Of a DNA stretch of 60,928 nucleotides, positions 16,153-24,404 are shown in pieces. Below the pieces are notes generated by a model. That model ran no database searches. It saw nothing but the letters and a program-made list of their open reading frames with translations, and had not been told where the DNA came from. Both the position numbers and the translations under genes were made by a program. Every line of letters begins with the position of its first letter. Position 1 is the stretch's first letter. Source of the DNA: JADJPL01 sp964607915 (lineage in GTDB: Bacteria > Bacteroidota > Bacteroidia > Chitinophagales > Saprospiraceae); contig CAZSMU010000003.1 of NCBI GenBank assembly GCA_964607915.1, positions 1 through 60,928 on the forward strand, read 5' to 3'.

Positions 16153-17484
16153 TTACACCTTCGGCAGTTTCCAGCCGTTGTGGTATTGAGCTTTGACCAG
16201 TGCATTCGCTTTAGGGCTGGTAAACTCCCCTTTGGTCGCGTCCCAGAAGACTTTCTCCCCTGTTTTAAACGCGATATTTCCCATTTGCGCATTGATAGCC
16301 GCGATACTACCGGTTTTTATTCCGCAGGTCAACTGGGAGGCATCATTGGAAGCGATGGCCGCCACGAAGTTCTCAGCGTGCTTTTCCAGTGCGGATTTCC
16401 CGCTTGGTTTTACCCGGGCCATGGCCTCGATTCGGGGCTTTCCGTCGAGTTTTTCCGAAATGATTTCCCAGCCTCCCCGGTTGACGACCAGGGTGGCGTT
16501 GTTGCCGATGAAGGCGATTCCCTCGGTATAGCCGTAGTTGCCGCCGTCGATGCCGGTAGCATGTTCCCACAACATGTTGAACCCGTCGTACTCATACACG
16601 GTTTGCAGCGTATCCGGCGTCTCGGACGCATCGTCGGGATAGGCCAGCTTCCCACCGGAGGCCATGACGGACTTGGGGGCTGTCGCATTCATGGCGTAGA
16701 GGGCGATATCAATTTCGTGTACGCCCCAATCGGTCATGAGGCCGCCGGCATAATTCCAGAACCAGCGGAAGTTGAAGTGGAAGCGGTTTTTGTTGAACGG
16801 CCGTGTCGGAGCGGGGCCGAGCCACAGAGCGTAGTCCACCCCTGCCGGGGCGGCTTCGTCGGGGAGGATGGGCACGGGTTTCATCCAGCCCTGGTAGGCC
16901 CAGCACTTTACGAGGCGGATATTTCCCAGTTGGCCGGAGCGCACAAAGTTTATCGCATCGGCATACTGGGAGCCGCTGCGCTGCCACTGCCCTACCTGCA
17001 CCATCTTGCCGTAGCGCTCCTGCGCTGCGACCATGAGCCGACACTCCTCTATGGAGTTGGCCAATGGCTTTTCCACATACACATGCTTGCCCGCTTCGAG
17101 GCTATGGATGAGGTTCAGGCAGTGCCAATGGTCCGGCGTACCGACTATGATAGCGTCTATATCCTTATCTTCCAACATTTTGCGGTAGTCGTTGTAGAGT
17201 TTGGGTTTATTTCCCCTCAACTTTTCCACTTCGCCCGCCCGGCGGTTGCGCACCCCCTCGTCAATATCGGCGATTGCCACGCAATTGACCTGAGGCATTT
17301 TCAGGTGGGTACTCATGTTGCTCCACCCCATTCCGTTGGCGCCGATGACGCCAAAATTGAGCTGGTCGTTCGGGCCTGCATTTTTGGCCCAATTTGCCAG
17401 GTGGGCAGCGGATACCGCGCCCGGAACGCCCATGCCGGCAGCAGCCAGTGCAGCATTGCGTATAAATGTCCTTCTCGATGTCAT
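16153..17484 (-). CDS. Gfo/Idh/MocA family oxidoreductase, exported
   Basis: The 443-residue protein starts with a twin-arginine signal (TSRRTFIRNAALAAAG), so it is probably exported folded with its cofactor. The NAD-binding domain follows (LNFGVIGANGMGWSNM) with the family motif EKPLAN. A longer frame to 17526 exists, but the start at 17484 places the twin arginines at the N-terminus. Members of this family with Tat signals often oxidise or reduce sugars or glycosides. The gene is next to a DUF1080 protein, a domain now linked to 3-keto-glycoside hydrolysis, so a role in oxidative sugar breakdown is plausible. Confidence 0.9.
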   Translation of the reverse strand: MTSRRTFIRNAALAAAGMGVPGAVSAAHLANWAKNAGPNDQLNFGVIGANGMGWSNMSTHLKMPQVNCVAIADIDEGVRNRRAGEVEKLRGNKPKLYNDYRKMLEDKDIDAIIVGTPDHWHCLNLIHSLEAGKHVYVEKPLANSIEECRLMVAAQERYGKMVQVGQWQRSGSQYADAINFVRSGQLGNIRLVKCWAYQGWMKPVPILPDEAAPAGVDYALWLGPAPTRPFNKNRFHFNFRWFWNYAGGLMTDWGVHEIDIALYAMNATAPKSVMASGGKLAYPDDASETPDTLQTVYEYDGFNMLWEHATGIDGGNYGYTEGIAFIGNNATLVVNRGGWEIISEKLDGKPRIEAMARVKPSGKSALEKHAENFVAAIASNDASQLTCGIKTGSIAAINAQMGNIAFKTGEKVFWDATKGEFTSPKANALVKAQYHNGWKLPKV

Positions 17485-17527
17485 AAGCGTTGGTTTTGAC
17501 GGTGGAAAAAACATGCGCTTGCGCACG

Positions 17528-18286
17528 TTAAAGTTTTCTCAGCCAGATATTGCGGAAACTCACCAAATCCCCGTGGTCCTGGAGTTGAATGGGCAACTCG
17601 GCAGCATGTGCTTTGTAGGTAGGAATACCGATGTATTCCGATCCCCCGCGCAATTCGACGTGGTTCTGCACCAACACGCCGTTGTGGAAAACCGTCACAT
17701 GAGCGGGGGCGACGACCATACCGTCGGCATTAAAACGCGGAGCGATAAAGATGACGTCGTACGTGTTCCATTCCGTCGGAGGCCGCATCGCATTGACCAG
17801 GGGGATGTGCTGTTTGTACACACTGGCCGCCTGCCCGTTGGAGTAGGTGCGGTTCTGGTAAGAATCCAGGATTTGCACTTCGTACCGGCCCATGAAGAAC
17901 AGGCCGCTGTTGCCGCGCCCCTGGCCGGAGCCTTTGACTACCGAGGGTGCCTTCCATTCGATGTGCAACTGGACATCGCCAAACCCGGCTTTCGTCTCGA
18001 TACCCCCCGTGCCCGGTACGACCTGAAAGTAGCCATTTTCTACTTTCCAGGCAGCGGGTCCGCCCTTGTCCATACTTTTCCAGCTATCCAGGTTCTTGCC
18101 GTCGAACAGGACCACTGCATCCGACGGGGGCAGGTGGTTGGAGGTACCCGGAGTCACTACCCGCGGTTCGGGCTCCCATACCTCAGTAGCCTCGGGCGGC
18201 ATCTTGACTTCCTTGGGCTGCGCCCATACCACACGCACAGACACCCCAAGAAGCAAAATAATTATTGGTATAATATTTTTTTTCAT
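17528..18286 (-). CDS. DUF1080 protein, probable 3-keto-disaccharide hydrolase
   Basis: The 252-residue protein has a signal peptide (MKKNIIPIIILLLGVSVRVV) and a single DUF1080 domain of the concanavalin-like fold. Typical motifs are AVVLFDGKNLDSWKS, GNSGLFFMGRYEVQILDSY and WNTYDVIFIAPRF. The domain family is named 3-keto-disaccharide hydrolase in current databases. It lies 43 bases upstream of the Gfo/Idh/MocA gene on the same strand, consistent with one short operon. Its promoter region is lost in the N gap, so what lies directly upstream is not certain. Confidence 0.87.
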   Translation of the reverse strand: MKKNIIPIIILLLGVSVRVVWAQPKEVKMPPEATEVWEPEPRVVTPGTSNHLPPSDAVVLFDGKNLDSWKSMDKGGPAAWKVENGYFQVVPGTGGIETKAGFGDVQLHIEWKAPSVVKGSGQGRGNSGLFFMGRYEVQILDSYQNRTYSNGQAASVYKQHIPLVNAMRPPTEWNTYDVIFIAPRFNADGMVVAPAHVTVFHNGVLVQNHVELRGGSEYIGIPTYKAHAAELPIQLQDHGDLVSFRNIWLRKL

Positions 18287-18299
18287 ACTAATATTTTTT

Positions 18300-18399
18300 N
18301 NNNNNNNNNNNNNNNNNNNNNNNNNNNNNNNNNNNNNNNNNNNNNNNNNNNNNNNNNNNNNNNNNNNNNNNNNNNNNNNNNNNNNNNNNNNNNNNNNNN
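18300..18399. other. Assembly gap (100 N)
   Basis: Exactly 100 N separate the start of the DUF1080 gene from the 3' end of the flavin oxidase gene. A run of exactly 100 usually marks a join of unknown size, so the missing length may differ and genes could be absent here. Confidence 0.95.
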
Positions 18400-19589
18400 G
18401 TTCTTTTCAGCAAAAAAGACGGTTCCATAGGCTGTGCCCCTGAAATAACGCCGGCGGCTTTTTCTCCTAATGCCGGTCCGTGTTTGTAGCCATGGCCGGA
18501 GCCACCGCCCAGCAGCCAGCAGTTAGCCGCTTCGGGATGCTGGTCGAGCAGGAAGTTTCCGTCGGGGGAGTTGCCGTAGTGGCAGACCCGGTTTTCGGTG
18601 AGGGGTGCCCCTTTCAAGGCTGGGAAGCGGTGCTGTAGGAACTGCCGGGCGTGGGCCAGCACGTCCGGGTCCAGGATGCGGTCGCCGTGAGTAGGATCAA
18701 ACCGGGGCCCCCTTCGGTCTACGCCGATTTTGAAGCCCCGCGACGCGTTGCCCGGAATCCCGTAGTAGTAATCGCTCCCGTCGAGGTCAATCCATACGGG
18801 CATCTCGTCGAACAGTCTGCTGTGTGTTGCCGGCACACCGATGTAATACGCCTCCTGTCGGGTGCAGGTGATAAACTCCCCCAGCAGCTCCGGAAAAAGC
18901 TGCCCCAGCCAGGAGCCACAAGCAAAGACAAAGGCAGCGGCTTCGATCCGGGTTCCATCCTGGAGCACTACCTCTTCGAGTTTTCCGGCGCGCAGCGTTC
19001 CTGGTCGGGCCATGGCCTGCAGGTATGTACCGCCTTCGCGCACGAACGCTTCCTGTACCGCCATTGCGCCTTCGCGCGCTTTCAGGTAGCCCCCGCTGGC
19101 ATCGAGTACGACATGGTGTAGGTCGCCCAGGAACACCTGCGGGTATCGTTTCGCTGCTTCCTCCCGGGAAAAACGGACGTACTCCACCCCATGTTTTGCA
19201 GCAAACGGGGTGCTTGCCTCGATCATTTCCGCGTATTCTTCATAGCAGAACCAGAGGACGCCGGTAGGGTGAAACAACTGGCGGCCCCAGGATTCCTGGT
19301 GGGATTTCCAAAGTTCCAGCGCACGGACATTGAGGTCAAAGTACAACTCGTTTGCCCCATACGTCGAGCGGATGACCCGCGTTTCATCGCCGGAGCTGGA
19401 GCGCGAGTTCCCTGCTCCCCAGGGGTCGAGCAAGGTGACGCGGTACCCTGCGCGCAGCAGGAACAGCGCTGTCCAGCCCCCGAAAGCGCCCGCGCCGGAC
19501 ACGACCAGGGGGCTGCCCTTGTCTATGCCCGGCGCGAAGACTTCCGGCTGCCCGGTTGGGTTCGAGGTAGGTGAAAAGGTAGATACCAC
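18400..19589 (-). CDS. FAD-dependent amine oxidase (sarcosine oxidase/MTOX-like), 3' end in gap
   Basis: About 396 residues are visible before the gap. The N-terminal FAD-binding fold reads LVVSGAGAFGGWTALFLL. A segment typical of monomeric sarcosine oxidase and N-methyltryptophan oxidase follows (SSSGDETRVIRSTYG). The C-terminal flavin-binding part is GGGSGHGYKHGPALGE. Such enzymes oxidise secondary amines or amino acids and produce hydrogen peroxide. The family Cys that binds FAD covalently is expected near the C-terminus; no Cys is present in the GHGYKHGP segment, so attachment may be non-covalent. Only a few final residues seem to be missing. The amidohydrolase gene ends upstream, 14 bases away. 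Confidence 0.85.
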
Positions 19590-19603
19590 CGTTCCCGTAA
19601 GGT

Positions 19604-20902
19604 TTATTTCTGTACGCCGGTACCTCGCTTGAGGAACTCGTCGTACAATTGAATGTGGCGGCTATCTATCGGCACCAGGTACCCGTCAATGAACAGGTGG
19701 CGCACCTGCGTTTTCGTCTCGAACGGGTCGCCCGTAGCGGCAAACAAGGTTGCGCTTTTCCCTACTTCCAGGGAGCCCAGCATCTTGTCCACCCCAAAAA
19801 TCTGGGCGGGCACAATCGTGACGGCTTTCAGGGCCGCCTCTTTCCCCATGCCGTAAGCGGCTGCGAATCCGGCATGGAAAGGCAGGTTGCGCACGTTTTC
19901 CGATTCATTCGAACGAAGCGCCACTTTTACGCCTGCCTTATGCAGGATGCCCGGTGCCGCATAGCGGCTATCGTAGCGGTCGGACGGGCGCGTAGGCAGG
20001 GCCTGTACCGGACCTGCCACGACGGGAATCCCCGCTTTGGCGATGGCCTCTGCCACCCGCCAGCCTTCGGCGACTCCGCTAAAAATCACGCGCTTGATTT
20101 GGCGCGTCTGTACCCATTTGATGGCAGCGAGGATATCATCGGCCTGGTTGACTTCGATCATGAGGGGCAACTCGCCGCGCACCACCTTTGCCAGGTGGGC
20201 CATTTCCGGGTTGTAGGACACCTTGACCGACGCGTCCTTTGCGGCAGCGGAGTCAATGCGGGCGTACAGCACCGCCTGGTCCCATGCCTCATTCAGCGTC
20301 TTTTGGGCACGCTCGGCCTCCTTTTTGATATCTTCCTCTGTGCGTTGGTCGAAAAACCCACGGCGGCCGCCCGAAGCGAAGTTCATCATTACACAACGCG
20401 CTCCCGCATACATCTGGTCGGGGGTATAGCCCACCAGGTTGATCAGCGCAGCCGTACCCGGGAACAGGCCGTTTTGCGGGATGGTCAATGCCGTCGTCAC
20501 CCCGCTCACCCGCGTCACAGCGATAGCTGAGCCGTTGGGGTTGACTGCGGTGAGTGCTTCCATATGCGGCGTGATTTCGCCGATTTCATCGAAATCTTCC
20601 GTCAGCGACACCGATGCCACTTCCGACAAGCCGAGCTGCGTGCCGCCGTCGATCATACCGGGGTAGAGGGTCAGGCCGTTGCAGTCGATGGTCTCTGTTC
20701 CGGCGGGGATATTGACATTTGCGCCTATGGCGGCAATTTTTCCGTCCTGAATCAACAGAGTGCCTCGTACCAGGCCATTGGTAATCGTTTCTATGCTCGC
20801 ATTGGTCAGTGCGAAGTTCCCCTTGCGGGGCTTGGCCACCTGCGCGGTCAGCGCGAGCGCCACGAGCAGGATGGGGAAGACCAGGAATATTTTTTTAAAC
20901 AT
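19604..20902 (-). CDS. Amidohydrolase-like exported protein lacking the metal-binding HxH
   Basis: The 432-residue protein has a signal peptide (MFKKIFLVFPILLVALALTA) and the overall amidohydrolase plan: an N-terminal beta cap (LIQDGKIAAIGANVNIP), a barrel and a C-terminal cap (GSLEVGKSATLFAATGDPF). The HxH motif after the first barrel strand is replaced: PGMIDGGTQLGL where PGxIDxHxHxG is expected. The later HxHRADEI segment reads EVNQADDILAA. It is therefore probably not a classic metal hydrolase, and may be a partner or a pseudoenzyme of the neighbouring paralogues. It is the third gene in a run of three. Confidence 0.82.
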   Translation of the reverse strand: MFKKIFLVFPILLVALALTAQVAKPRKGNFALTNASIETITNGLVRGTLLIQDGKIAAIGANVNIPAGTETIDCNGLTLYPGMIDGGTQLGLSEVASVSLTEDFDEIGEITPHMEALTAVNPNGSAIAVTRVSGVTTALTIPQNGLFPGTAALINLVGYTPDQMYAGARCVMMNFASGGRRGFFDQRTEEDIKKEAERAQKTLNEAWDQAVLYARIDSAAAKDASVKVSYNPEMAHLAKVVRGELPLMIEVNQADDILAAIKWVQTRQIKRVIFSGVAEGWRVAEAIAKAGIPVVAGPVQALPTRPSDRYDSRYAAPGILHKAGVKVALRSNESENVRNLPFHAGFAAAYGMGKEAALKAVTIVPAQIFGVDKMLGSLEVGKSATLFAATGDPFETKTQVRHLFIDGYLVPIDSRHIQLYDEFLKRGTGVQK

Positions 20903-20968
20903 GGCGTATATCGTTGTGTCTTGTGTAAAAAGGTTTATTTTTTACACAATAATTTCAAAATCAATTAA

Positions 20969-22345
20969 TTAATGCTTATGCTCTTTTCCAAACAGGAAAG
21001 ACCATACGTCTTCCATGCCTTGCATGCAGCGGTCAATATTCTCATTGTCGTGCAGGGTGGACATTGGAACCGGTTGGGCGGCATCCACGTCCATGCGCAT
21101 ATCGCCCGCATCGTTTTTGCGGTCAAAGCGCACGACGCCGTCAATGATGGTCATTTGGGGGATGGCGTAGATTGAGAGCGGGTGTTGGTCAAAAATCGCT
21201 ACATCGCCCTCTTTACCCACTTCGATAGAGCCGATGCGGTCGGCCACGCCGAGTTGTTTTGCCGGGTTGATGGTGATCAAAGCCAGTGCCTCATCGTCGC
21301 TGAGCTGCCCGTAGCGCTGTGTTTTGCCCGCCTCGTGGAACAGGTGGCGAATCATCCCTGCGTCGTCGGAGTTGATAGAGGTCGTCACGCCGTTACGGGT
21401 GAGGATAGCGGCATTGAACGCGGTGGAATAATACACCTCGAACTTGTATGCCCACCAGTCGGAGAATACGGAAGCGCCTGCCCCAAAGGCCGCCAGCTCG
21501 GGTGCCACTTTGAATCCTTCATTGACGTGCTGGAAGCAGAGCTTGGTGACGCCGAAGTCGCGGCAAACGTTCATCAGCATATTGATTTCATCGGCGCGGT
21601 AGGAGTGGCAGTGGATGATGATTTTGCCGTTCAGGATATCCGCCAGGGTTTCTAGGCGACGGTTATAGACCGGCGGCAGGGCGCGGGGGTTGGCCGCTTT
21701 TTCCTGGTTGTATTTTTTCCAGGCGGCATCGTACTCCCTGCCTTCTGCAAAGGCTTTGCGAATCACCTGTTCGACGCCCATACGGGTGCGCGGTTGTATG
21801 CCGCGGCCTTCCCCATGGCTGCGCATCGGGTTTTCGCCCAGGGCGAACTTGATGGTGCGCGGCGCGCCTTCCATGCGCAGTTCCTCCGGGTTGTACGTTC
21901 CGTAGCGCAGTTTGATGGTCTCGCACTGGCCGCCGATGGCGTTTGCCGAGCCGTGCATCACGTGTGCAGACGTAACCCCGCCTGCCAGGGCGCGGTAGAT
22001 ACCAATATCCATGGGGTCCAGGGCATCCCCCACCCATACCTCCGAGGTGACCGGGGCGGTACCTTCGTTCACGGCATCAATGGCGATGTGGGAGTGTGCA
22101 TCAATAATACCCGGCATGATGTACTTGCCGGTCGCGTCAATTTCCTTTACTCCGGCTGGTGCTTTAATATTAGCACCTATCTGGGTGATTTTGCCATTGA
22201 CGATGAGCACATCGCTGTTTTGCAAAGTGCCCTTGGTCACGGTCAGTACGGTCCCGTTTTTCAGCAGGACGCTGCCCGTTTTCACCTGGGCGATCCCTGA
22301 AATGCCGAGCAGGAGCAGTGTGAATAAAAGAATGGTATTTTTCAT
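20969..22345 (-). CDS. Amidohydrolase family protein, exported, metal site intact
   Basis: The start at 22345 gives a signal peptide (MKNTILLFTLLLLGISGIAQ) and a 458-residue product. It keeps the metal ligands of the imidazolonepropionase/dipeptidase-like amidohydrolases: PGIIDAHSHIA, HCHSYRADEI, the later His in CFQHVNEG and the Asp in INSDDAGM. It would hydrolyse an amide or cyclic amide substrate outside the cytoplasm; the substrate is unknown. It lies between two paralogues that have lost these ligands. The gap to the next gene is 66 bases and to the previous one 35. Confidence 0.87.
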   Translation of the reverse strand: MKNTILLFTLLLLGISGIAQVKTGSVLLKNGTVLTVTKGTLQNSDVLIVNGKITQIGANIKAPAGVKEIDATGKYIMPGIIDAHSHIAIDAVNEGTAPVTSEVWVGDALDPMDIGIYRALAGGVTSAHVMHGSANAIGGQCETIKLRYGTYNPEELRMEGAPRTIKFALGENPMRSHGEGRGIQPRTRMGVEQVIRKAFAEGREYDAAWKKYNQEKAANPRALPPVYNRRLETLADILNGKIIIHCHSYRADEINMLMNVCRDFGVTKLCFQHVNEGFKVAPELAAFGAGASVFSDWWAYKFEVYYSTAFNAAILTRNGVTTSINSDDAGMIRHLFHEAGKTQRYGQLSDDEALALITINPAKQLGVADRIGSIEVGKEGDVAIFDQHPLSIYAIPQMTIIDGVVRFDRKNDAGDMRMDVDAAQPVPMSTLHDNENIDRCMQGMEDVWSFLFGKEHKH

Positions 22346-22380
22346 GAATGGCTTTCTTTTTTTGTTGGACAAAAACGGGT

Positions 22381-24126
22381 TTACTCCCCTTGCGGACCGC
22401 CCTGGCGGCTTCCTTTGATATCAAAGGTACCGAAAGACGGTACATTTACCTTGCCGCTGAACGACGTGCCTTCAAACTGGAGGTCAAAGCCCAGGGTCAT
22501 ATTCATGCCCTGCATCACGACCGCGGAGTTGAACGTAAGGCGGGCACCCTTGAGTTCCGGGTTGCTGATGGCATTGTCGCCGGATACCCGATCGCTCGAC
22601 CACGTTCCGCTCACCGCGCCTGCACTTTCCGACAGGTTGAGGACGCCGTCGTAGGCATCGCCCTGTACGTTGATGGAGTATGACCATTTGCCTGAGACAG
22701 CCGCCCCTCCCGGCTTGGGTGCGCCTTCTGCTTTGGGTGCAGGGCCGGCAGGGGCCGGTTTCGGGGCCTCGTATTCGAAGAGAGCACCGTTGACCGCTAC
22801 CATACGCACATTCGATTTCTCCGCGAAATAAGGCTTATCGCTCACTACGAGGTTGGCCATTTTGCCTTTTTCTACTGTGCCCATTACCTGGGAGAGCCCC
22901 AGCATAGCGGCAGGTGCCGTCGTCAGGGCGCCGAGTGCCTGGTCTTCGCTCAAGCCGCTCTTGATCATGCGGCGCACGTTTTCCCGCAGCTCTGCCGGTT
23001 TGCCGTTGAACGTAGCGAACCCGAACGCTACTCCCTTGCCCGCCAGGACGGCCGCCTGTGATTCGAGCCTTTTCATTTCTTCTGCTGCGCGGGCTTCGAG
23101 CTGTTTCTTTTCTTCTTCCGTCATGGATTGTGGCCCTTCCGGCTTCTTGTCCCCGCCTTTAGGCGCTTCTTTTGCTTTGGGCAGGTCTGTAGAGAGCACC
23201 ACCGGCAGGTTTTTGCCTTTGAGCATATCCGCTACGTACCAGCCATGCTTCAGGCCACTGATAACCAAGGGGAATCCCAGTTCCTGCTGCAGCGTGAGTA
23301 CGCGGTGTACGGATTTCATATCTTCCGCTGCAAAAAATACGGGCTGCTTTTTCTCCAATACCGGATAAAAGGCCTGCAGGGATTTGTTCATCTCCGGCCG
23401 CACCATACCCGTCGGGTTGGCTGCAAAGGCCGCTTCGTGCGCTTTGGCCTGTTCCGCCTGGCGGTACAATTCCCGGAATTTCGACATTACGCCGATTACC
23501 GTACCCGGATACACCCCGCGCGCACCGTTGAGGGTGGCAAACATGGAGGTATTGTCCCGGACGAGCATCTCTTCAGCGGTTGTGCCCGCCGTGAGGAAGA
23601 GCCCGCCGCTGCCCGGGAGCATGCGGCCCTGTGGCACTACGTGCGCTACCGTGAAGCCCAGCTTGCGCAGTTCTTCCACCGTTTTTTCCTGGGCACTGAC
23701 GACCTCGCGCGCTTTGATTTCAGGCTGGATACCCGCCTGTTCATTCGTAGGGTTGGCCGATGAAGTGCCGCGCTGGCGCATCATCTGCATCTGCATCTGC
23801 ATATTCGCCATAGGCTCTTCCCTCTTGACCGGAATACCTGCATGGGAGAGCGCATCAATAAAACCGGCATACACGAACATCGAATCTGCTGGTATGACGC
23901 GGGCATCTGCCGGAATAGGCACATTGGCACCAACTGCCTGAATCAAACCATCGCGCACTACCACATTGGCATTTTGCACGACCATACCGGGTTTGACGAC
24001 TACCGTAGCATTTTTCAGGGCAAACGCACGCGTCACCGGCTTGTAGCCCGGGTCGCTCGCCTGCGACCACAATGCGGCGCTCCCGAACCAAACCAATAGG
24101 GAAACACACCAAAATCGAATTCTCAT
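22381..24126 (-). CDS. Amidohydrolase-like exported protein with extra C-terminal domain, metal site degenerate
   Basis: The 581-residue protein has a signal peptide (MRIRFWCVSLLVWFGSAALW) and an amidohydrolase-like body. The first metal motif reads FIDALSHAGI, so one His of HxH is lost, and the HxHRADEI segment is replaced by FFAAEDMKSVHRV. The barrel contains a low-complexity charged insertion (about 325-375) and a Met/Gln-rich stretch near residue 110. After a Pro/Ala linker (about 475-500) there is a beta-rich C-terminal domain of about 85 residues (GKWSYSINVQGDAYDGVLNL). It is the first gene of the trio, behind a well-formed promoter. Confidence 0.82.
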   Translation of the reverse strand: MRIRFWCVSLLVWFGSAALWSQASDPGYKPVTRAFALKNATVVVKPGMVVQNANVVVRDGLIQAVGANVPIPADARVIPADSMFVYAGFIDALSHAGIPVKREEPMANMQMQMQMMRQRGTSSANPTNEQAGIQPEIKAREVVSAQEKTVEELRKLGFTVAHVVPQGRMLPGSGGLFLTAGTTAEEMLVRDNTSMFATLNGARGVYPGTVIGVMSKFRELYRQAEQAKAHEAAFAANPTGMVRPEMNKSLQAFYPVLEKKQPVFFAAEDMKSVHRVLTLQQELGFPLVISGLKHGWYVADMLKGKNLPVVLSTDLPKAKEAPKGGDKKPEGPQSMTEEEKKQLEARAAEEMKRLESQAAVLAGKGVAFGFATFNGKPAELRENVRRMIKSGLSEDQALGALTTAPAAMLGLSQVMGTVEKGKMANLVVSDKPYFAEKSNVRMVAVNGALFEYEAPKPAPAGPAPKAEGAPKPGGAAVSGKWSYSINVQGDAYDGVLNLSESAGAVSGTWSSDRVSGDNAISNPELKGARLTFNSAVVMQGMNMTLGFDLQFEGTSFSGKVNVPSFGTFDIKGSRQGGPQGE

Positions 24127-24404
24127 AAGGATGGATATAAGGTTATGAAATGAAGGCGTTCACAAAATCAGGACAAACAAAAATAAACCTTTGTAGCAGA
24201 ATACCGCAAAAAAGTAGATAAATGCCGTTCAGCACCCTTTTGAGGTTGTTTTAAATTGCCCCGGCCTGGGAGGGGGGAAGCCTCGGTGCTGCCCCCCAGG
24301 ACAGCGAAGGAACTTTTTACACCCCCCCAAGGCATAGGGAATAGAAGAAATTCCATACATTCGGCACGACAAGTCCAATCAAACTTCATCCGGAACAAGC
24401 GCTC
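24127..24404. other. Intergenic stretch with GC-rich hairpin
   Basis: This divergent spacer holds the promoter listed at 24178 on the minus strand. It also has a GC-rich inverted repeat at about 24265-24300 (CCTGGGAGGGGGG with CCCCCCAGG) upstream of the plus-strand gene. A TACATTCG at 24356-24363 is close to a -7 box for that gene. No gene was recognised. Confidence 0.4.
24178..24210 (-). promoter_or_regulatory. Bacteroidota promoter for the amidohydrolase trio
   Basis: On the minus strand TTTG (24210-24207) is followed after 21 bases by TATTTTTG (24185-24178). This fits the TTTG-N19/21-TAnnTTTG pattern of the phylum. It lies about 50 bases before the start codon at 24126. Confidence 0.6.

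Noticed and set aside
16033..17499. A 488-residue plus-strand frame opposite the Gfo/Idh/MocA gene
   Set aside because: Antisense shadow; the minus-strand frame carries a Tat signal and family motifs.
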